Source of the DNA: Nitrospirales bacterium LBB_01
Lineage (GTDB): Bacteria; Nitrospirota; Thermodesulfovibrionia; Thermodesulfovibrionales; Magnetobacteriaceae
Assembly: GCA_004376055.2 (NCBI GenBank)
Contig: CP049016.1
Location: forward strand, 992,001 to 1,056,000
Direction of reading: 5' to 3'
DNA: 64,000 bases
Under the pieces are notes generated by a model. The model was not told the origin of the DNA and did not search any database. It saw only the letters and a list, made by a program, of their open reading frames with translations. Positions 60,292 to 64,000 of this stretch are shown here, piece after piece. Position 1 is the stretch's first letter. Every line of letters starts with the position of its first letter. Both the position numbers and the translations under genes were made by a program.

Positions 60292-60722
60292 ACAGCATTA
60301 AATATCCTGCAATTATAGAATATGTCGTCGTTGATGATAACTATATAGTAGAGTTTCCAGACTTGAAGGGCTGCATAACTTATGGCGATACTTTAGAAGA
60401 TGCTAAAAAATATGCTAAAGACGCTTTATCTGCTTTTTTAGCAGCCATGTTTGACAGAGGGTTTAAAATTCCTGAACCATCAGATATTAAAGGTGAGAAC
60501 ATATACCTGATTGAACCGGAACCTTATACGGCAGTACCAATACTTCTTCGGAAATTAAGACATGAATCAGGGTTTAGCCAGAGTGATGTATCAAAAAGAC
60601 TTGGGATTCCTTATCAAGTTTATCAGAAATTAGAAAACCCAAATAAATGCAATCCCACTGTTAAAACTCTTGAGAAAATTGCCAATATTTACAACAAACA
60701 CTTGCATTTAGAAATTGCGTGA
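60288..60722 (+). CDS. hicB: HicB family antitoxin with HTH domain
   Basis: This is a 144-residue antitoxin. The N-terminal partial RNase-H fold (YIVEFPDLKGCITYGDTLED, then YAKDALSAFLAAMFDRG) neutralises HicA. The C-terminal XRE helix-turn-helix (LRHESGFSQSDVSKRLGI, YQKLENPN) binds DNA. The XRE-type C-terminus suggests it recognises the palindrome upstream. Start and stop fit tightly with hicA, and the gene ends 5 bases before the convergent lolC stop. Confidence 0.92.
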   Translation: MNSIKYPAIIEYVVVDDNYIVEFPDLKGCITYGDTLEDAKKYAKDALSAFLAAMFDRGFKIPEPSDIKGENIYLIEPEPYTAVPILLRKLRHESGFSQSDVSKRLGIPYQVYQKLENPNKCNPTVKTLEKIANIYNKHLHLEIA

Positions 60723-60727
60723 CTTAC

Positions 60728-61951
60728 CTACTTAAACCTGAGCGGCTCGATAGGGTCAAGTTTTGCGGCCTGATATGCCGGGTATATTGTTGATAGAAAA
60801 CTAATGGTTAAAGCCGAAACAGATACCAGCACAAAGTCTGATAGTTTCCACTTAACCGGCAGATGGCTTAGGTAATAGACGTCCGGCGGGAGTTTTATAA
60901 GCTCATAGGAATCCAGCAGATAACAAGTTATAGCTCCTCCGGTTACTCCAATCAGTGTGCCGGTCAGGCCTACAAGAAACCCCTGAATCATAAAAATTGC
61001 CATTATGCCGGAATTTGTAGCACCCATGGCTTTAAGAATTGAGATCTCACGCTCCTTTTCCATAACATTCATGATAAGCGTGGAGATGATATTAAATGCC
61101 GCCACTATCACTATCAGAGTTAATATTACAAACATGGCAAATTTCTCAAGTTTAAGCGCCGAAAAAAGATTCCTGTTCATCTGCATCCAGTCCCGTGCCC
61201 TATAGGGAAATCCAAGCGCTGTGTTAAGCGTCTCTCTAACCTCAGAGGCCTTGTAGATGTCGTCAAGTTTGACCTGTACACCGCTTGCCGTATCCCCCAT
61301 ACCAAAGAATTTCTGAGCCGCCGCCATGTTTGTTATGGTAAGACTTGAGTCATACTCATACATACCGATTTCAAAAATAGCCACTACCTTAAATTTTCTT
61401 GCCTTTGGCACCATCCCAAGGGGGCCTATTTCGCCTACCGGAGAGATTATATTTACATAATCGCCGTCGGTAACGCCAAGATTTCCGGCAAGCTCAACGC
61501 CTATAACTATACCGTCTTCTGTCTTATTAAGAGCTTCAAGCGAGCCGTTTTTAATATATTTTTTCAGATCTGTCACATTTTTTTCATGCTCAGGGCTGAC
61601 CCCCCTCATGTAAACCCCCTGCGCTCTTTTGCCCTGAGATACCATCACCTGACCCAGCACAAACGGCGCTGTCGCTTCAACATGGGGAAATTTCTTTATC
61701 TTTGCGGCAAGCTCTTCATAGTCAGGGATTTTACCCTCATGGCTAAGTACCAGAAGGTGAGTGTTAACGCCAAGAATTTTCCTTTGTAAATCCTCATGAA
61801 ATCCGCTCATTACCGATAGCACTATGATTAGTGCCATAACCCCCAGCGCCACTCCGCCCACAGATATGATTGTATTAAAAGAGACACTCTTATGTTTTTT
61901 CTTAGATTTAAGGTATCTAAGCGCTATGGCAAACGAGTACGGGAGTTTCAC
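60728..61951 (-). CDS. lolC: LolC/LolE-type lipoprotein-releasing permease
   Basis: This is a 407-residue inner-membrane subunit of the Lol exporter. It has an N-terminal helix (about 25-50) with SVGGVALGVMALIIVLSVMSG, a large periplasmic domain, and three C-terminal helices with MEKEREISILKAMGATNSGI. Its start overlaps lysS by 4 bases. Usually lolD follows directly; here hicAB on the other strand and a small membrane gene intervene. Confidence 0.9.
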   Translation of the reverse strand: MKLPYSFAIALRYLKSKKKHKSVSFNTIISVGGVALGVMALIIVLSVMSGFHEDLQRKILGVNTHLLVLSHEGKIPDYEELAAKIKKFPHVEATAPFVLGQVMVSQGKRAQGVYMRGVSPEHEKNVTDLKKYIKNGSLEALNKTEDGIVIGVELAGNLGVTDGDYVNIISPVGEIGPLGMVPKARKFKVVAIFEIGMYEYDSSLTITNMAAAQKFFGMGDTASGVQVKLDDIYKASEVRETLNTALGFPYRARDWMQMNRNLFSALKLEKFAMFVILTLIVIVAAFNIISTLIMNVMEKEREISILKAMGATNSGIMAIFMIQGFLVGLTGTLIGVTGGAITCYLLDSYELIKLPPDVYYLSHLPVKWKLSDFVLVSVSALTISFLSTIYPAYQAAKLDPIEPLRFK

Positions 61952-63429
61952 TTTTCCGGTTTAAGCAACGGAAACAGAATGACGTCTCTGATAGAGTGTG
62001 AATCAGTTATCAGCATTGCAAGCCGGTCTATCCCTATACCCTCACCAGCAGCAGGCGGCATTCCGTATTCAAGTGCACGTAAAAAATCCTCATCCATCCA
62101 GTGTGCCTCCTCATCTCCGCTCTCTTTGGCCCGCACTTGCTCCATAAATCTCTGTCTTTGGTCAATTGGGTCGTTTAGCTCTGAAAAGGCATTTGCTATC
62201 TCGCGTCCCATAACAAAAAGCTCAAACCGCTCAACCAACTCCGGTTTATCCAATCGTCTTTTGGATAGCGGCGATATTTCAACCGGATAATCGGTTATAA
62301 AGGTGGGCTGAATTAAATGCGGCTCCACTTTCACTTTAAATATCTCATCTATCACATTTGTATATGAAGCTCCTGTGGGAATATTAAGACTCTCTTTCCT
62401 GCCCCACTCGGTGGCTTTTGCGGTATCTCTTAAAATCTCCTCCGGCACTCCTTTTTCTATGAATGAATCAAAGAAAGACACACGCTTCCATGGCGGCGTA
62501 AAATCAAGCTCAACCTCTCCAAATTTTATCTTAAGAGCACCAACTACTTTATTTAACGCAAACGAAAACATCTCCTCTGTAAATGACATAAGGAAATTGT
62601 AGTCCTTGTATGCGATATAAAACTCAAGCATCGTAAACTCGGGATTGTGCTTTGTAGAGATTCCCTCGTTACGGAAATTCTTGTTTATCTCAAAAATCCG
62701 CTCATACCCGCCGACAAGAAGTCTTTTTAGATATAACTCAGGGGCAATTCTCAGGTATAAATCAGTAGAAAGCGCATTATGGTGGGTCTTAAAGGGTTTT
62801 GCAGCGGCACCACCGGGAATTGGGTGCATCATAGGTGTTTCTACCTCTATAAAGCCGTGACTTTCAAGGAAATCACGTATCGCTTTCACTAACTTGCTGC
62901 GAATAGCAAAGGTTTTTCTTACCTCAGGGTTAACAATTAAATCAACATACCGCTGCCTGTAGCGGATTTCAACGTCTTTGAGCCCATGCCATTTCTCAGG
63001 GAGCGGTCTAAGTGATTTGGAGAGGATTTTAAAATTCAAAACCTCTATGGTCAGCTCATCAGTTTTGGTTTTAAAGAGTCTCCCTGAAACTCCTATAATG
63101 TCGCCAATATCAATTTTTTTGAAAATAAGATAAGTTGTTTCAGATAAAATATTTTTAGCAAAGTATAGTTGAATCTTTTCGTCAGAGCCGTCTTGTAGAT
63201 GTGAAAACGAGACTTTTCCAAAATTTCTTAACGCTATAATGCGTCCGGCAATGCTGCACTCAACACGCTCGGCCTCAAGTTCATCATGTGTTTTTGAGGC
63301 AAACCGCTCAGCAAGCTCCCGTGCCGAATTGACGGGGTTAAAGGTTTCGCTATAAGGCTCAACACCCATAGAGCGAAGCTCCTCCAGCTTTTTCTTTCTT
63401 TGCTCTACAAGTTCGTTTAGCTCTTCCAT
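61948..63429 (-). CDS. lysS: Lysyl-tRNA synthetase (class II)
   Basis: LysS charges tRNA-Lys. It has an N-terminal OB-fold (SIAGRIIALRNFGKVSFSHLQ). Motif 2 is FRNEGISTKHNPEFTMLEFY and motif 3 is GEGIGIDRLAMLITDSHS. The length of 493 residues is normal. It lies immediately upstream of lolC and shares its transcript, a pairing I recall from several deltaproteobacterial and Nitrospirota genomes. Confidence 0.97.
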   Translation of the reverse strand: MEELNELVEQRKKKLEELRSMGVEPYSETFNPVNSARELAERFASKTHDELEAERVECSIAGRIIALRNFGKVSFSHLQDGSDEKIQLYFAKNILSETTYLIFKKIDIGDIIGVSGRLFKTKTDELTIEVLNFKILSKSLRPLPEKWHGLKDVEIRYRQRYVDLIVNPEVRKTFAIRSKLVKAIRDFLESHGFIEVETPMMHPIPGGAAAKPFKTHHNALSTDLYLRIAPELYLKRLLVGGYERIFEINKNFRNEGISTKHNPEFTMLEFYIAYKDYNFLMSFTEEMFSFALNKVVGALKIKFGEVELDFTPPWKRVSFFDSFIEKGVPEEILRDTAKATEWGRKESLNIPTGASYTNVIDEIFKVKVEPHLIQPTFITDYPVEISPLSKRRLDKPELVERFELFVMGREIANAFSELNDPIDQRQRFMEQVRAKESGDEEAHWMDEDFLRALEYGMPPAAGEGIGIDRLAMLITDSHSIRDVILFPLLKPEK

Positions 63430-63502
63430 TCCGTATCAGTTGCCTTTAAGGTTTATTTTTTTATAACTCACAGCTCTATACAGTAACATTTTGCCGTTAA
63501 AC

Positions 63503-63532
63503 TTGACAAGTTTTAATTATTAAAATTATAAT
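63503..63532 (+). promoter_or_regulatory. Promoter of the yceD-like gene
   Basis: There is a -35 TTGACA (63503-63508), an 18-base A/T-rich spacer and a perfect -10 TATAAT (63527-63532). With a start at 63570 this gives a leader of about 30 bases that contains a GGAG, so it is a conventional leadered gene, unlike several others here. Confidence 0.75.
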
Positions 63533-63569
63533 TCCACTCTACACTAAACAAGTACGTGGAGATTTAGGT

Positions 63570-64000
63570 ATGAAAGTGAAAGTGATGGATATACCAGATG
63601 AGGGTGTGGCCGTTGACATAGACATAATGTTGAGGGTGGATGGGATAGAAACGAAAGGCCCAGTAAGGGGGCATCTTGAGTTACAGAGAAGCGGCACCGA
63701 GGTAATAGTAAATGGTAAGGCAAAGGTGGATTTAGGTTTACAGTGTGGTATGTGTCTTAGTGAATTTACAAGCGAATTGCCGCTTGACCTTAATCTTCTG
63801 TACTGCCCAGAGGGAGCTCCTGTATTAGAGGACAGTGTGGAGCTAAGCACGGGTGAGATGGATGTATGCCTTTACAGTGACGAAGAGATTGATATAGCAC
63901 AAATGTTGAGAGAACAGGTAATTTTAAACGTATCAATCAGTGCAGTTTGTTCAGACAGCTGCCGAGGGCTGTGCCCAGTGTGTGGTGTGAATTTAAACAT
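63570..64000 (+). CDS. YceD/DUF177 family protein (cut by right edge)
   Basis: No long ORF is closed here, but the frame from ATG 63570 is open to the window end (about 143 residues). GGAG lies 8 bases upstream. The sequence has the DUF177 signature: a CGMCLSEF pair of cysteines, YSDEEIDIAQMLREQVILN and the four-cysteine SAVCSDSCRGLCPVCGVNLN. DUF177 proteins usually precede rpmF and are implicated in rRNA metabolism. The C-terminal end is missing only because the window stops. Confidence 0.88.
   Translation, partial: MKVKVMDIPDEGVAVDIDIMLRVDGIETKGPVRGHLELQRSGTEVIVNGKAKVDLGLQCGMCLSEFTSELPLDLNLLYCPEGAPVLEDSVELSTGEMDVCLYSDEEIDIAQMLREQVILNVSISAVCSDSCRGLCPVCGVNLN

Noticed and set aside
63539-63850. 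Minus-strand coding sequence
   Set aside because: The plus-strand frame reads the DUF177 signature with conserved cysteines, a ribosome-binding site and a consensus promoter, so the minus-strand frame is a shadow.

Overview
This window is a chromosomal segment of a diderm, flagellated bacterium. The outer membrane is implied by LolC/LolD-type lipoprotein export genes and a TonB-family protein. A DNPR motif in MurE points to meso-diaminopimelate peptidoglycan. Several features suggest an anaerobic or microaerophilic lifestyle: early-cobalt-type corrin genes (CbiG), CxxCH-containing membrane proteins, a heme-type bacterioferritin and a heme-c-type chemoreceptor. Together with the 'two-CW'-like cysteine cluster and the gene orders, this resembles Nitrospirota (Thermodesulfovibrio/Magnetobacterium side) or a deltaproteobacterial relative. 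That placement is inference from gene content, not from a marker phylogeny.

Layout. 0-9 kb: most of a dcw (division and cell wall) operon on the minus strand, mraZ-rsmH-ftsL-ftsI-murE-murF-mraY-dacF-murD, driven by a promoter overlapped by three 10-bp-spaced GTGG boxes (the MraZ operator). 9-12.4 kb: a type II restriction-modification pair and leucyl aminopeptidase. 12.4-17.2 kb: flagellin, a histidine kinase with a stand-alone receiver, bacterioferritin and a CBS-domain protein. 17.2-20 kb: accessory genes, namely a c-heme/CopD-like/cytochrome-b5 fusion, BrnT/BrnA toxin-antitoxin, a class III nucleotide-cyclase-like protein and a lone antitoxin-like protein. 20-26 kb: a ZnuABC-type metal transporter, an orphan FtsX-type permease and a chemoreceptor with a heme-c motif. 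26-35.6 kb: glycosyltransferases, a histone-deacetylase-family protein, TonB, a geranylgeranyl-reductase-family flavoprotein, coaX-birA-nth-MBL, and lipM. 35.6-41.8 kb: an unusual HsdR-N/receiver-like/cysteine-cluster protein and an SGNH-MBOAT-SGNH surface acylation operon. 41.9-45.7 kb: cobalamin genes (cbiG-cobK fusion, cobM, cobJ, cobU). 45.7-53.4 kb: tag, an Rpn-type nuclease, a core-MetE-like protein, and the tmk-holB-ricT-metG block. 53.4-64 kb: Uma2 nuclease, NifU-like, uvrB, ribD, a diguanylate cyclase, and the lysS-lolC-(hicAB on the opposite strand)-X-lolD locus, ending in a truncated yceD/DUF177 gene.

The most interesting cross-cutting signal is promoter architecture. At least eight or nine transcription-unit heads (receiver, heme fusion, BrnT, cyclase, LipM, SGNH, core-MetE, Uma2, HicA) carry a recognisable -35/-10 pair whose -10 lies only about 2-10 bases before the start codon, and they have no Shine-Dalgarno. 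This implies leaderless mRNAs. Other heads (mraZ, fliC, bfr, HDAC, MBL, yceD) have normal leaders and good ribosome-binding sites. Small palindromic repeat elements recur between genes, and several defence or toxin-antitoxin cassettes sit singly between core genes rather than in one island. No tRNA, rRNA, CRISPR array or transposase was seen. Only one gene-free stretch exceeds 300 bases (13442-13969); it holds the flagellin promoter and one repeat element.
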